A stretch of 64,000 nt of DNA from Blastomyces gilchristii SLH14081 (GCF_000003855.2 NW_003101681.1:2487893-2551892); one strand, 5' to 3'; shown: positions 1 through 13,671, counted from the first letter of the stretch. Numbers and translations are program-made. Notes: a model not told the origin generated them from the letters alone.

Positions 1-69
1 AGATAAAAGAGCTCAGTCATCACCAGCACACTGCTGATAGAAGAGCCGATCAACTCGGGACTCTCAATA
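1..69 (-). repeat. Remnant of a TRIM-type short LTR, cut by the window edge
   Basis: This stretch aligns with the inner and right part of the 82-bp LTR seen intact at 36777-36858, for example the shared core around 'gagctc' and 'gccgatcaac'. It carries transitions such as ggacccccaaca to ggactctcaata. The orientation matches the 36777 copy, whose coding sense is inferred to be minus. Only part of one LTR is present, so it may be a solo LTR or the edge of a third element. Confidence 0.75.
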
Positions 70-123
70 GATAATTAGATAAAGAAGTCAATTTATTGAT
101 CTGTTAACTGATTAATCAGAAAG
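70..123. other. Unassigned AT-rich spacer
   Basis: This short AT-rich stretch lies between the TRIM LTR remnant and the left terminal inverted repeat of element K. No gene, repeat or signal is recognisable. Confidence 0.5.
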
Positions 124-613
124 CAGAAAACTTGACCTTGCTAAGTGCGTCACTTAACCTCATTATGTAAGCTGACCTCGTAAATGTGACCCGTGCTACT
201 ACCTGACCTCGCTCAATACATCTTTTCTTGTAATTTGAAACTACTCAATTATTTACCATCAATTCTACAATCAATTCAAAATCAATTTAAAATTAATTTA
301 AAATCAATTTAATACTGAAATTATTCTTGAATTTAATAGTAAAGTAAGTATTTATATAATTTACACTGAATTGATTATTAATTGATTTTCAATCAATTGT
401 TAATTATTTAAATATATAGATTGAATTTATTTTTATTACTATAATTAATTAATAATTAATTTAGAATCAATTCAAAATCAATTTAAAATCAATTTAAAAT
501 CAATTATTAAATATTTTTATCTTGATATATTTAATTCTGTAAAACATCTCTTTATATTCTATATGAATTTATCTGTTTATTTAATTGATTATAAATCAGT
601 TATATATGCTTTG
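124..613. mobile_element. TIR element K (MITE-like), left arm
   Basis: The first roughly 96 bases (124-219) are an imperfect inverted copy of 36711-36776 plus 37198-37207. The terminal match cagaaaacttgacc / ggtcaagttttctg is exact, and the 'gctaagtgcg' and 'gacctcgc' blocks also correspond. The two arms were contiguous before element A inserted, because A's 5-bp TSD ctttg sits at 609-613 and 36629-36633. Without insertions K is only about 640 bp and has no coding region, so it is probably non-autonomous. The interior has repeated 'aatcaatttaaaatc' motifs near 270-310 and 465-505. I could not resolve a target-site duplication for K, so its superfamily is unknown. Confidence 0.65.
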
Positions 614-976
614 TGTAAGAGGCCTACACTGAATAGATCAGTATAATATTATAGGTCTTATATAACAAAGATAAAAATGTTAGAGAAGGAAAGAAAGAGA
701 AAGTGTGAGAATTAGCAATTAGAGTGAATATTTATACATGTATATAATAATGTATACAGTGAGACTTCTGGACAGAAGAATCTATACGCGTTTATAGCAG
801 CTAAGAATCAGTGATTGAGAATGACTGAGAATCAGAGTGTATGTATTCATAATAACTGAGAATCAGTGATTGAGAATGACTGAGAATCAGAGTATATACA
901 TTTGAGAATGAAGTGATTGAAATCTGTGAAGTGTAATGAAATAGTCTATATAATTGATCAGGCACAGTCTGTCATA
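614..976 (-). repeat. 3' LTR of element A
   Basis: Compared with the 309-bp LTRs of element B it holds an extra internal duplication of about 55 bp (two tandem 'gagaatcagtgattgagaa' blocks near 808-890). The U5 end (left side here) keeps the unmutated 'aggcct' and 'aggtc' that are lost in the partner LTR at 36258. A purine tract (gaaagaagaaga on minus) lies just inside the LTR and is the likely polypurine tract. Confidence 0.85.
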
Positions 977-1957
977 TTAGTCTTCTTCTTTCAGAAGCAG
1001 TTCTCATTGATCAAGAGCTGCTATTTCAGATAATACAGAACTCAGAGTTCAGATCAGTTAATTATAGCTGATTTATTTCATAAGATATTATCAGCTGCAG
1101 CTGTGTGATCTCTTATCAAGAATATCTTCAATCTCTTATTCAAGCTTATTATCTTCTTCTATGATCTCTGACAGCTGTCAGTTAGAAGTCAGTTGAGAAG
1201 AGAACAGATCAGTAATAGTATAGTGAAGTAAGTTTGTATAAAAGATATTATAAATCTCTGATAATATGTTAAGATAATAGTTATAACTATCTAGAACTTC
1301 TATCACTTTATATCTGATATGATGATAATCTAGTATATAAGATGAATATGTAATTTATATATTCTTAAGATTCAACTATATCAGATCTTCTATCTTATAT
1401 TATTTAACAGAGTCTCAGTAAACATTGATTCAATCTTCTTAATTCTGTTTAGTACTTGCTATGAAGACTTCTGCTTAATCATGAGTATCTCAGAGTTTCA
1501 TTACTATATTATCAGTGATCTGAATTGAACTGTGAGAGTTCAGTGTGAACTGTGTGATGTCTAGAAGATCTAACATCTTTATATGATAATTATATATAAG
1601 GAAGAACAGACTTATATTTGTTGAAATAGCATCTCAATCATTGATAGTGATCTCTGTGTATAGAAGAAGATTATATCAGTCATCTTATAAATAATTACAG
1701 AACTTATGAAGATAATTCTTTATAGTCTGAATTATTTATTCTAATGCCTCATTGATCTCAGAGTGATAGATAGTTGATAGATAGTGTATAATCTTGAGAA
1801 CTTAATAGATTCTTATTCAGAGAGTGCTTATAAATTAACAGCTCTGATCTGATACTATAGATCTCAGTAACTTATATATCTGATAGAACAGACTTCTTAG
1901 AAAAGCTTCAGTGACTTATTCAGTATTTATCTTGTTACAGAGTTTTAATATAACATT
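977..1957 (-). pseudogene. Element A integrase C-terminus and chromodomain remnant
   Basis: On the minus strand this corresponds to 31200-32165 of element B, where a chromodomain-like sequence (EIEDIL...YLVKW pattern) ends pol. It is the 3' end of a gypsy pol ORF and is broken by many stop codons. The ORF continues at 9553 on the far side of LINE-1, which inserted at 1957/9553. Confidence 0.7.
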
Positions 1958-2016
1958 ATTATTATTATTATTATTCTTCAATTATAGATGTATGCAGTCA
2001 GAGACTATGACATCTA

Positions 2017-2038
2017 CCTGAGAACTTTAGTTCTCAGG
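2017..2038 (-). other. LINE 3'-UTR hairpin
   Basis: There is a perfect 9-bp stem (cctgagaac / gttctcagg) with a 4-nt loop, about 60 bases from the tail. The same stem is in LINE-2 (28776-28798) and in the chimeric copy (49942-49964). A conserved stem-loop close to the priming tail is plausibly the reverse-transcriptase recognition structure; that role is inference. Confidence 0.7.
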
Positions 2039-2346
2039 GTTTTTTCTATGTCTGTAAAGTTAACTATTATACATTCATCAATTTCAGATATGCAAAATCA
2101 GAAAATTCCAGCCCAGAATACAAAAACTGTTTACAAATTGCAGTGTTTTAACATCTTTTGATACTTTGAAACCATTTGACAATATCATGACAAAAGAAAA
2201 GAGAAAAAGAACACAGTCTCAAAGATAGACACATTAAATAGATAGATAGAAAGAAATTGAAAGAAAAAGATAAAGAAAAAGATAAAGTAAAGAGAGACTA
2301 TAACAAAACAAATTATTAAAAGAGAGTGTATAGCTGTTTTAACAGA

Positions 2347-5300
2347 CTATATCTGATTGATTTTCTCCTCTTTATATTCAGATAATTCTGAATTTAGTCA
2401 TTTTCTTATAGCTGCTTGAGTTTCTGATAGAAAGTCTATTAAGTATTTAATTCCTGTCTCAGTTGAGAATAAGAATCTCATATTTAATTGATTTAGATCA
2501 TACTTCTCTTTCAATCTGACTCTGAGACTATTGTATAATGCATAGTGTATTACAATATACTCAGAATTCTCATTTGTATTGCAGAATGAGCATTCTATTG
2601 AGTCAAATCTATCATCAAATCTTTGTATATAAGATTTGAAATAGCCATGTCCTAGTTTTAGCTGTATTATAGATGAGAATATTTTCTTTTTACATTTAAT
2701 TGAACAAGATTTTCACTTGGGTTTTGTTTCAAATCTTGAATAATGTATACTCTTCTTTTATTTCTGCCAGCTTTCATTTCACTTATCTAAACAAGATTCT
2801 TTTATTTTTCTCTTTATAAAAGATCAGGATATAATTTTTTGAATAGATCTGCTTAATTCTGCACCCTTTTTTGCAGCTGAATCAGCCAATTCATTGCCAT
2901 GAATATTCATATGAGCAGAAACTCAGTGTAGATGAATTATCAGCTTTGATATTCTTCTCTTTTGAATTTTTAAAACAGAGTTTAAGATCAGTTCAAGATT
3001 CATTTGATTATTATAAATCTGACTATTTCTAAGTCTTTCTAAAGTAGCTTAACTATCAGAGAATATTCATATCTCTTTCAAACAATTTCCTCTTTTATAA
3101 GATTTTATTTCAATGAGTTTGAAAGCTTTCACTATTACAAATAGTTCAGCATCAAAGACTTCACATTCAGAGCCTAGATTTCAGAAATCTGAGATAAAAT
3201 TAATATTATCTTCAGTATAAGCAATGCCTGCGCCTAATCTATTCAAGTTCTCATTTTTTAAGTCATCTGAATAAATCAGAATAGAGTCTTTTATATTGAT
3301 TGTAGAAATTCTCTTTAAATACTGTTTATATTCTTTCTCTTTTGATAGTTCACTTATTTATAAGTCTATAAGAGATTCAAGCTTTTCTCTTCAGAGAGAT
3401 AACTTCTCATAATCAACTTTTTCAACATTTAAAGAAGAAAATTGATTTTTAATCAGAGAGTATAGTCTATACAGTTAAGAAGACATTTTCTTTGAAGAAT
3501 TATGTTCATTTCAATCAAGAAATCTATTCTAATCCAGTTCATTTCCAGAGTTAATTAATGAAAATGAAGAAGAGACTCTTTCTCTGATTATATGATTTGA
3601 GCTCATCTTTACAACTCTCAGAGTATAGTTCATACAGGCCTTTTCAAATCTAATAGCAGGAGAAGGAATTGAAGCTTCAATTTTCATTGCTTTAATAGGA
3701 GATGATTTGAATGCTCTCAGAATTCTTCTCAAGACTCTGTTTTACAGACTTTGAAAGAGTTCAGTGAAATTCCCTTAATTATTTCATCAAACTTGAACTT
3801 CATAATCAGCTACTGATGTAATACAGGCTATATATAACTGTCTCATAGCCTGGAAGGATAGACCTCTCTCTGTATTTGATAGTCTGATTATGTTATTCAA
3901 TAGTCTTTCTGCCTTGACAGTTCTTTGTTGAATGTGATATTTAAAATTCAACTTGGAGTTTAATCATACTTCTAATCATTTGACATTTACACTGGATTTA
4001 ATCTCTCTATTTAAAAGAGTTAGAGATAGTTCTTTCTCATTGAATCTAGAAAAGAAATGAATTAACTCAGTTTTATTCATATTAAATTGAATTTGATTGA
4101 TATCTGCTCTAACAAAGATTTTCTTTGCAGCTTCTTCAATTACTTTTAAATTCTCTTTAATAGTTTTTGAGCTGTAGACTAGACCAATATCATTCACATA
4201 ACTCAGAGATCACACTATTCTCATATTTCTATTTTTGAATAGATATGCAGTGTATATTGCAAATAAAATGAGTGAGATTGAAGATCTCTATGATACTTCT
4301 ATTTTTATCTCAGTCTTATCTTATTTCATTCCATCAAAGAAGAGTTGTATAATTCTTTTAGATATAAAACAGTTAACTCATTTTATTAGAGAAAGTGACA
4401 GTTTTAATATCTTCAATGTCTGAATTAACTTTGACTTTGAAACATAATCAAATACTTCTTTTATATCAATAAAAACTGCAGTTGAGACCAGACTCTTATG
4501 CTTTGCTATTTGAATATTATGAACAACTGAGAGAATAGTGTCAATTACAGAACACTGTTTTCTATCTCTTATTTATTCACTGAATAAAAGAGAATCATCT
4601 ATAGAGCTTATAAAAGATAGTTGAGTAGCTATTATCTTTTCTAAAACCTTTTCTAGACAGTTCAATAGAGATATTACTCTATATGACTTAGAAATTGAAC
4701 TTTTTCTATTAGATTTTATAAGAATCACTTCAGTAGCTTCTCTTCAGCATTCAGAATAATATTCATTTTTCAAGAGATTGAAAAAGAGCTCAAAATATTC
4801 ATTCTTTAAGTAGGAATATATATTTTGAATAATCAAGTGATTAATTGAATCAGGACCTGTAGCAGTTTTAACAGAACTTGAGAAGATAGCTGACTCTAAT
4901 TCATCTTATATAAGATCAGACCATTTTCAGTTATTTTTATCAATGTAGTTGAGAAGTGATATATTCTCTTTCTCTGAATCTGAATCTGAATCTGATGAGT
5001 TCTGAAAGAGAATTCTTATAAAAGCTTGACATTTTTCCTCAAAAGAGTTTACTGTATATAATTCATTCTGAAACTCATATTCTAAGACTGAAAGTTTTAC
5101 TACACTTCTTGTTTTAGTATAGTTAAAAGCTTTAAAAACTTCCTTCTCTTATGCTTCTTTAAGAAATTTATTCCAGCAGTCTGTTTTAGCTCTTTTAATA
5201 TCTGAAAAATATTCATTTCTGACAGCTTTGAACTCTTCATCAGATATTACATCATTCTTTCAATCTCTTCTAGCAGTAGCTAATTCTTTCCTTTTAAATG

Positions 5301-6309
5301 AGATATTCTCATTTCATCAAGATTTTGAATACTCAGAAGATTTTCTTTTTAAAATATTATCTCTAACACTTGTTAGAATAATAGATGTAATAAGCTTCAC
5401 TCTATTCTCAAGTATTTCATTTGAGATATCTTGATCAGAATTTCAATATAGCTCATTCTGTCTTTCAGATTTTAATAGTTTTATGCTTTCTTTAACTGCT
5501 TTTCAATCAGCTTTTTCAAAGTTATACTGATTAGAGAGAAGAGGATTTTCACTTATTTATTTTTCACTCAGTTCAATATCAAATTGAATAATCTCATGAT
5601 CTGATTCTGATGTCTCATTTGAATCAATAAATCAGTTTACAAGTCTTCTTTTCATTAGATTTTGTGATATAAAGATTAGATCTATAATAGACTTCTGTTT
5701 CATATCTTTTCTAAAGAATGTTTGTTAATCAGACTTATTAATCAAATCTATTAAATGCTCAAAGATTTATTCAATCAGATTATCAGCTCTCACTACTCTC
5801 TTGCATTCTGAATTTCATCAGAGATAATGTGCATTGAAATCTTCTACAATTATAGAGTTTCTTGATGAAGTTATGTTCAGAAATTCTCTATCAATTGTTC
5901 AGATATTGTTATTTTTCTTCAATAACTTTTCATTATAGATATTTATGAGCTGTATAGTATTAAACTCATTTTCTTTATCTATAATATCATTCATCAGAAT
6001 ATCAGAGTCAGACATGATATCAAATCTTAGATTAAATTAATATCTTGATCTCTTTCTTTCATAGATCACTACTCTTGACTTTCTCTCAGACTTTTGAGAT
6101 AAAAAGCAGTAGTAGCTTGAATGAGAAATGACATATTTTTGCTCAGCATCAAAATTCAGCTTCTGAAGCAGTATAAAATCAACTTTTTATTCAAATACAA
6201 TTTAAAGACAAGAATAAATACAATTTGAGTTTCTATTCACATTATTTTGAATAAATGTGATTTTTGAAGAGTTTTTAAACTTTTTTTTTTGTTTTTGTTG
6301 TATATTCAT
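2347..6309 (-). pseudogene. LINE-1 ORF2: APE endonuclease, RT, RNase H (degenerate)
   Basis: The start ATG at 6309 and the stop at 2347 align with ORF2 of LINE-2 (24500-28462). Seen in order on minus: an endonuclease region with a DFNAH-like motif, an RT region in which the catalytic YxDD has become YMND (near 4200), an RNase H domain (near 2880-3330) and a C-terminal Cys/His cluster (C-x2-C...H...C, near 2540-2600). Trp codons are widely turned into TGA by G-to-A changes, for example a tandem pair in the VWW motif near 3785. The enzyme would nick target DNA and reverse-transcribe the element RNA, but this copy cannot encode it. Confidence 0.85.
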
Positions 6310-6332
6310 ACTAAAAGAGAGTAGAGTAGAAT

Positions 6333-7937
6333 CTAATCACTATCATCAGATAATAGATTATAACTGTTCTGAAAAGTAGAAATCTCAACTGCTTGTATTA
6401 TATCTAGTTTATCATCAGAGTTATTTCTCAATTCTCTAATCTTAACAGGAGTTTGAGAATTCAAATTCTGTTTACATTTAGCTGAAGAATTGAAGTTTGA
6501 AGACTTAGATAGTTGAGAGTTTCTTCTTTTTGAGCTTGCAGTTATAAGTCTACTGGCTTAACTTTTCTCTTCAGTTCTAGATTGACTTTGAGCTTCTTCT
6601 TTTCTTCAGTTCTTTTGAGTTCTAGGAGTAAACATACATTTTTTTGAGCTAGATGCATGTTTTTCTTTACAATTAGAGCACTTAAGCAGAGTATATTGAT
6701 AAATTTCATCTCTTTTTAAGCATATTTCACATTTATGCTCACTAGTTTTGTGATCTCTGGCACAGAATGCATATTTTGAGTCTCTAAAACATGAGATTAT
6801 AAAGTATTCATATCTTTGACAGTTTGAACACTGTGTTTAAGCTTTGAGATTCATTCTTGAGTCTTTGTATTCATGAACTCTCATTTTCAAACCTGCTACT
6901 CTTACTTCAGAGATCTTTGACTGTTCAAGTATTTTTATATATACTAGAACAGAGACATTTCTTCTGCTTTGTCTGAACTCAATTGAATTTAGTTATACAG
7001 GCTTCTTTCTCAGTTGAATAGAGTTGTATTCTTTTAATTCATTTTTAAGAAGTAGTATTTCTTCTTCACAGTCAAAAATTTCAACTGGAATATTATGAAG
7101 AATGAATTTGTCTCACTTTTCATCTCTTTCAGATAGAATTATTATATTTAACAAAGATTCTACTACTGACTTTCAGAGATTCTTATTCTAAATAAGAAAT
7201 TCAGCACTGAATTCAGACATTGTAGTCAGAATGATGAAGTTTTCAAAGAATGATAGCTCAATTGAAGCTATAACTGATTTTTGAACTTTAATATCAGTTA
7301 TCAACTGAGAAAAGAACTGCTGATTAATTTCATTTCTAATTCTGAAAATAAGGTTTGAGTTTAGCTTGTTTCTTTGCAGAATGTCCTGATTTGAGACTTT
7401 GAGAATAAGTCTTCTATTTCTGAAGATTTGAAAGTTTTTCTCTTTTTGCATTTTCTTTTTCACTTTTCTATGAATAGAGACATGAGCAGTATTCTTCTCA
7501 GTTTTCTCAGGATTTTGAGCAGGTTTTGAGATAGCAGGTTTAGAGACAGTAGATTCAGCTGCTTGAGCATATATTTTCTTCTGATTCAAAGAAGAAGAAG
7601 AAGTAGGAAACAAGAAAGAAGAAGAGTAAGATGAAGAGTCAGTGATTATACTAGGAATTTTCAAGGTTTTTTAAACTGTGTTTGAGATTTCAAGTTTGAA
7701 CTTGATCATCTCCTGTAGTTGTCTAGTCTGAGTATGAAGAATTAACAGAACTTCTTCATTTATCTCACTCAGACACTGCTTTTCAAGAATCTTGCTTACT
7801 TTTTCAAGTTCCTGTATTTCAAGAACTTGTTATTTCTCTATTTCTTCTTTCTTTCTTCTCTTCAGAATTTCAATCTCAGAAATAGCATTTGAGAAAGCAT
7901 CTTTTTCCACATCAACTGAGTGTATTTTTGAACTCAT
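6333..7937 (-). pseudogene. LINE-1 ORF1: gag-like RNA-binding protein (degenerate)
   Basis: The ATG at 7937 aligns with LINE-2's ATG at 22866, and the TAG at 6333 with 24470. The N-terminal third is charged and coiled-coil-like (Lys/Glu rich). It is followed by a Ser-rich, low-complexity segment and then by Cys/His knuckles near 6640-6840. A 158-codon piece (7188-7664) is open on minus. The product would coat LINE RNA. It ends 24 bases before ORF2, the usual bicistronic layout. Stops such as TGA and TAA interrupt the frame. Confidence 0.8.
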
Positions 7938-8956
7938 TGTTTTCACTCAATGAAAAGTTAATCAGACTGTTTCAATTGAGATATTTCTAAGTCTGTTTTC
8001 AATTGAAAAGTTGGTCAGACTGTTTCAAAAGAAGAATAAAAGACTTTTGTATATAAAACACCTGATTTTTTTCACACTAGTTCAGTAACTAGGTTAGATT
8101 TTTAAAGAGAATCTAATAAACTAAAATTGATTTTTAAGATAAATTAATAAAATCTTTATAATCTCTTTCTTGAGATACAGTGAGAAAAAGTATGATATCA
8201 ATTGATAATAAATCAGATGATATGACAGTTTTTGAGAGAAAAACTGACAAAAAATAAATTAATTTTTTGCAGAGAAATTGATTAAAACTATTCAATTTTA
8301 TTCTAAATCATTCAATTCTTCTCACACAACAAGTGTACAACTCAAATCAGTTAATAAAGAGTGTAAAAAAGAATTAAGTATTAATAAAAGCTCTTCAGTC
8401 ACTGAAAAAGTAATTCTTACTTAAAAGAATATGAAATTATGATAGAAAACAACTCTGTTTTTAATTCTTTGTAAGAATATTGTATAAAATTCAGAGAAAA
8501 ACATCTTACTTTTTCAAGAGAAGTAAAAAACTATTTCTAAGATCTTTTTTTTTACATTAACTGCTGCAGAAGAATAAGATAGAAACTGCTAAGATATGTA
8601 CTACTGTATACTCTCTATTAAGACTTTCTCTCTTCAGAGTCTTGATATTATAGAGAATATAAGTCTGTTTCTATATGATAATATAAATATTGTCAGTGAG
8701 ATGTAAAGAAACTAGTTATTTATATCTCAAAATAGAAGACTTTGTTAATGATTATATCAATATAGAGTTAATTCTCAAATTCAATAGAAATCTAGTGTTG
8801 CTATTCTCAATCTCTTGCAGAATCTATTGAATATTGAGATATTAAAACTAGATTTAATATATCTCACTGTGCAGGGATCAAAGGCTCAGTCAGACCTTGA
8901 AGTATACTGATTTTATAGTTGTCATGTCTGCTGATTATGTATCAAGTACAGTTGCT

Positions 8957-9552
8957 GAGGTATCTTTTTGTACTTTTCTATTGGGGATGGGCCAGATTGA
9001 GAGGGGTGGTATGAGGGTGAGACTTGGTGTTGATGTCTAGATACACTGAAGACAGACCACAGAGATTGCACTTCAGAAGTGGCTGTTGATTATGTGCTTG
9101 ATATTATCACCGAGGTATCTTTTTGTATTTTTCTGCCGGGGATGGGCCAGATTGGGAAGGGCGGTACGAGGGTGGGACTTGGCATTGGTGTTTTGGAACA
9201 TCAAAGATGGACAGGGTTTTCGCGGAGGTCACTCCTCAGATATCTCCACAACTACTGATCAGGGATCTTCCAAAATCGAGAAGATTGGTGCATATGGCTA
9301 GGTCTCTTCACCTTACAATTTGTATGGCAATTTGGCCCGGGGTTGTGGTGTGATAGGGGAGAATGGGGGATAATCCCACGCAGGAGTTCTGAACGACGTC
9401 TGGTTCACATTTGGCTGGATAACTCCACCACCACACGGGGTATGCGGTCGGCGATGGGGTCAAAATGCTCGTATGATCGAGGGCTTTTCGATGGATCTAT
9501 CGGCGGGTTCTTATTCGAAAAATCGAGCGAGTTTGTGGTGGAGCGGTTGACG
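8957..9552 (-). promoter_or_regulatory. LINE-1 5'-terminal region, unmutated, with a tandem repeat
   Basis: Positions about 9090-9552 have normal base composition with many CG dinucleotides and closely match 21191-21665 of LINE-2. A repeat with period about 155 follows (units from 8957 and 9112, core 'gaggtatctttttgta'). The inner unit is mutated and the outer unit is not. Tandem 5' units recall monomer-type LINE promoters; that this is the promoter is inference. Small ORFs here (9086-9301, 9123-9353, 9343-9732) are antisense to the element and are not supported as genes. Confidence 0.65.
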
Positions 9553-12500
9553 TTTAATATAACATTCTTACTTAATCAGTTTATAATGATCAGAACATTT
9601 CTACAGCTCTTACTCTCAGAGAGATTAATAGTGAAGTCAATTATCATATCTTATCAGATTCTATTAGAGATATTAAGTAATTTTAGCAGGTCTTTTCTAC
9701 AGTTCTTTCATAAGATGATGAAGAAACAATGATTATAGTTTCAGATAAAATATCTGATACTATTTAATATCTCAGATTAGTAGAACTTCTGAGAGATTAT
9801 TTAATACAGTTGTTTATAATCTGAATAATCAGTTATATATGAATCATGCATTTCTTATATTATCTGAGTATGTAAGAGTTCAGAGTAAGAGACTCAATAT
9901 TATTTATAAAACTGTAGAGTGTTATTATTATCAATTGAGTATTCTGAGATGTCAGTTCTTATACATAGTTCTGAGAGAAATCAGAGTGCTTCTTGATATA
10001 CTGCTTTAATAAGTGCTTAAAGAAGTTCATCAGTTTGAGTTATTACATGTCATAATTCATTTAGTGTAGATTTGAGAGAAGTTGAGATATCAGTGTTAGT
10101 ATCTGTTCAGAGAGAAGGTGTTCTAATCAGAGAAGTATGTATAATGTCATGAGTTGTTTCATCTTAATCAACTAATATCTTCAGATCTAGAAGTCAGTGT
10201 TCTCAGTTCATTCAACAGATATCTATTATATCAGAAGGCATATCTTACTCTCATTATAAGAGAGTATCTGTTATTGAGTTCTGACTACTGAAATAATAGT
10301 GTATTGTAAAATGAAAGTAGCTTAAAAACTCAGATTATTACATCTATTATTCAATGAGTTTATAGATTATTATGAAGTATTTGAGATTCTTATAATCTGT
10401 GATTATCTTAAATTCAGAGACACTTTAGAGTTCAGAGTCTCATTCTTCTAAACAGTGTATAATTATAAGAAGTTTCTTATTATAGATCTCATAATTGCAT
10501 TCAGCAGAACTCAGTTTCTTAGACATGAAGATACATAATTGTAGAACATCTTCATCATTATATTATAATATCACTTCTTCTATTACATAGTCAGAGAAAT
10601 CAGCTTCAATAACTATCTTATAATCAGAATTAAATATCATTAGCAGAGAGATATTGATAAATATCTTCTTTATCTATGTGAATACAGCTTCAGTGTCTGC
10701 TGATTATTGAAATACTGAGTCTTTCTTAGTGGGTTCTGTAAGTGATCTTATAATATCTGAGAAGTTTCATATAAATCACTGATAGAAATTAGCAAATTCA
10801 ATGAAGCTTCATACATCTTTTACAGTATATAAAGCTTCTTATTCAAGAATGACAAAGATCTTCTCAGAATTCATTTGAATTCTCTTATCAGCTTCTATGA
10901 TAAAACCTAAGTATTTAGTACTCTTAACTTCAAAATCACACTTGTTAATATTAATTGATAGTTCTGCTTCTTATAGTTATTATAATACTCTTTATACATG
11001 CTCTTGATACTCTTTTCTGAATTCATCAGTGAAGATGAGAATGTCATTTAAATAAGCAGATACAAACTTATCAAGGAAATCTCAGAGTGCTCAGTTGATA
11101 TACTTCTGAAATATACTGAGAGTATTGATCAGTTCAAAGAGTGTGACTACTTATTCAAAGCGACTATATTATGTTTAAAATGCTGTAAGTCACTTATCTT
11201 CTTCAGTGATACAGATCTTATGAAACATAGCAATGATATCTAACTTTATAAATTATTAAGCTTATTCAATGTGAGCTAGAGTTTCATTGATAAGAGATAA
11301 AGAATAACAGTTCTTCTTTATTAATCTATTCAATTCTTGATAATTTATACAGAACTGAAGTTCTTTATCTGATTTCTTTACAAAGAGAATAGAGGCTGCA
11401 GTGCAAGAGTTGCTAATATGTATGAATTCTTTATTCAACAGATCATTGAGTGTCTTTTAAAGAAGAAGAAGTTCATCTTGAAATATGTTATAAAGAGAGT
11501 CTCATAATAGTTTGAGATTCTTACCATTCTTTTTCTCTAACTTAATACTGTGATTCACTTCAGAATCTTGTAAGAGAGATATATTTATAATATTATCTTA
11601 TCAGAAGACATCTAGATATTTATAATATTATTGAGAGAGTTTTGTATGAGAATCTGTTATTATAACATGAGATAACTTTTCTAGAGTCTTTTTAATATCA
11701 GTCAGACTGATGAAATAGATTATTATATAATTCTGCTATCAGTGACTTTCTTTTTTTAAAGCATTTCATACACATTAGCAGAGATCTATATCAGATTCAT
11801 GATCTTGTGAATATCATCTTCATGAATTCTATTATTGTTAGAGAATATCAAGCTTCTGTTTTAAGTGTTCAATAAGATATCTTATTCAGATAGCTAGGCA
11901 AGTTCTAATATAAGATTATAATCAAGATTATCAACTTCATATACATAGATATCTTCATATTGATGTTCTCTCACATCTATGATCAACTTTATCATGTAAT
12001 AGATATAAATGTCTTTTAAATCATTAAATTCTGTGAGAAGTCAGAGTTTTGATAAGAGAATATGCTGAAGATTATAATATCTTATAACTGAAGATTTTAT
12101 CATTGCATAGTAGTATAGACTGCTGTCTATCATAGCTTTCATATTATACATGTTAGCAATCACAGTAGATACAAGAATTGCATTTATTATTATTTTCTCT
12201 TCAAATTATTATTATCTAATCTCTTCAAGCTTCTATTTATAAATTTGAACAGAAGCTAATCTTTTCTCTGTTTCACTGAGATATTCTTATAGTTATCTTT
12301 CAAATCATTCTTCACTGTAATATGATTGATACAGATAGATGCTGATTCATTCTTTAAGTGAGAAGATATGTAGACTGATTAGCAGTTAAAAGCAATGTGT
12401 TCTGATCAGTTACAGTTAATGCACACTTTATATTAATATTGATTGACAACTTCTTCAGAGATGATCTCAGAAACTTGAAAGTTTGTTTAAATGATGAAAA

Positions 12501-13139
12501 CTCTTGCTTATATATAGACATTTGAATCTATTCAATTCATAACATCTGCATCATTACTGTTACTCCTCTTCAGTGTGAGTGTATAAGTAGTCAGAGTGTA
12601 ATATCTTCTGTCACTGTTCTGTATACTCTTAAGCTTGATAAGATGATTATTCAATGTTTGAAGCTGTATGTAGAAGTCTTTATAAGTCTGATCTTTATCT
12701 ACACTTACAAGAGTCTGTAAGAGTTTGAAAGTCAATGTCTTTTTAAGCATGCTAATCTTTATTTAATCTTCTCAAGACTGATTATCTGCTTCTAGAATCT
12801 TGATATTGAAGTCAGAAATAAATATTATAAGAGAAGTGTTTCTCTATTAGATACTCTGTAATCAATCTAACATCTTCTATTACATAACAGTGTCTGAGAA
12901 CAGAATATCAAGATGTTTTATAATATTATCAGATATTTACAACACTGATTCACATGCTTTCATTTATAAATGAAACTTCTATTTCATGTAATTCTTCAAT
13001 CATTCATTGATATATTAATCTTGATTAATTAATGAACTGATGATATCTTCATCTATATTCAGTTTCACAAGCATTTTCATTCTTCATAATGAGTAGAGAG
13101 TGAGATCAGAAGTATTGAAATATACAGAAGTATCTAAGT
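9553..13139 (-). pseudogene. Element A gag-protease-RT-RNase H-integrase remnant
   Basis: Read on minus from 13139 this gives gag (to about 12200), a retropepsin-like segment (about 12150-11890), RT (about 11450-10790), RNase H (about 10730-10290) and the first part of integrase (to 9553). The assignment rests on alignment with element B. The RT catalytic motif YLDD reads YLND near 11040-11062. Frames are broken throughout; the longest open piece is 72 codons (12532-12750, gag). The gag 5' end is cut by element D at 13139. Confidence 0.8.
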
Positions 13140-13671
13140 TGTCACACTCCCGGCCGCGTCAAGACTCTGTTATGATTTCACACGGCTCATCACTTCTATG
13201 CAGATAATTTCATTTCATTCAAACTGGTTTTCAATCACTCTATAACATTATTCAGATATATCACAGAAAGATCTGATTGATAAATATAAGAATCTCACTT
13301 TTATACAAGGTCAGCAGATTACTCTTTCTTGATAGTAAGATGTCACTGAGATATCACTCTGACTATTCTCACTTGTGAAATGAGAGGAGAATATTCACTT
13401 ATTATCTATATAGAATAGCTAGATGCTGGCTTCTCATCAAAGAAGTCAGTAATTTATTTTTCTTCTACTGAAATATATATAAGAGTTACTGTGTTTCTTA
13501 TACAATCTTCTTAGTATACTAAGTATTATACTATGATATTCTTGCAATAACTCTGTAGTCTATAAGCTTACTATTCAAGCAAGATAGTCAAGCTCACTTA
13601 TACAGCTTCTCAAACAACTATCTCTATATAATATCACTGACTAGCTACTGCTTCAGTTCTGTTATATTACA
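13140..13671 (+). repeat. 5' LTR of element D
   Basis: It begins TGTCAC and ends TTACA. The first about 55 bases retain CG-rich, unmutated sequence (cggccgcg) that is eroded in the 3' LTR. From about 13200 onward it is AT-rich like the rest of the element. Confidence 0.88.

Larger units (their letters stand above)
1958..9552 (-). mobile_element. LINE-1, near full-length I-group/Tad1-like non-LTR retrotransposon
   Basis: The element is about 7.6 kb and is flanked by an exact 14-bp TSD, tttaatataacatt (1944-1957 and 9553-9566). It ends, in its own sense, in a (TAA)n tail at 1958-1975. It has a 5' region of about 1.6 kb, ORF1 with zinc knuckles and ORF2 with endonuclease, RT and RNase H, in the same order as LINE-2. 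The TSD halves are identical although they lie in an already mutated host, so the insertion probably postdates the host's erosion. Both ORFs contain many premature stops. Confidence 0.9.

Noticed and set aside
1958..1980. Short trinucleotide runs as independent microsatellites or a CRISPR-like array
   Set aside because: They are LINE and SINE tails (also at 15938, 28839, 50005, 56371), each next to a TSD; there are no spacer-repeat arrays anywhere.
9086..9732. Overlapping plus-strand ORFs of 71, 76 and 129 codons
   Set aside because: They are antisense to the LINE-1 5' region, recur as the antisense 21188-21670 ORF in LINE-2, and have no protein features. They are open only because this block escaped erosion.
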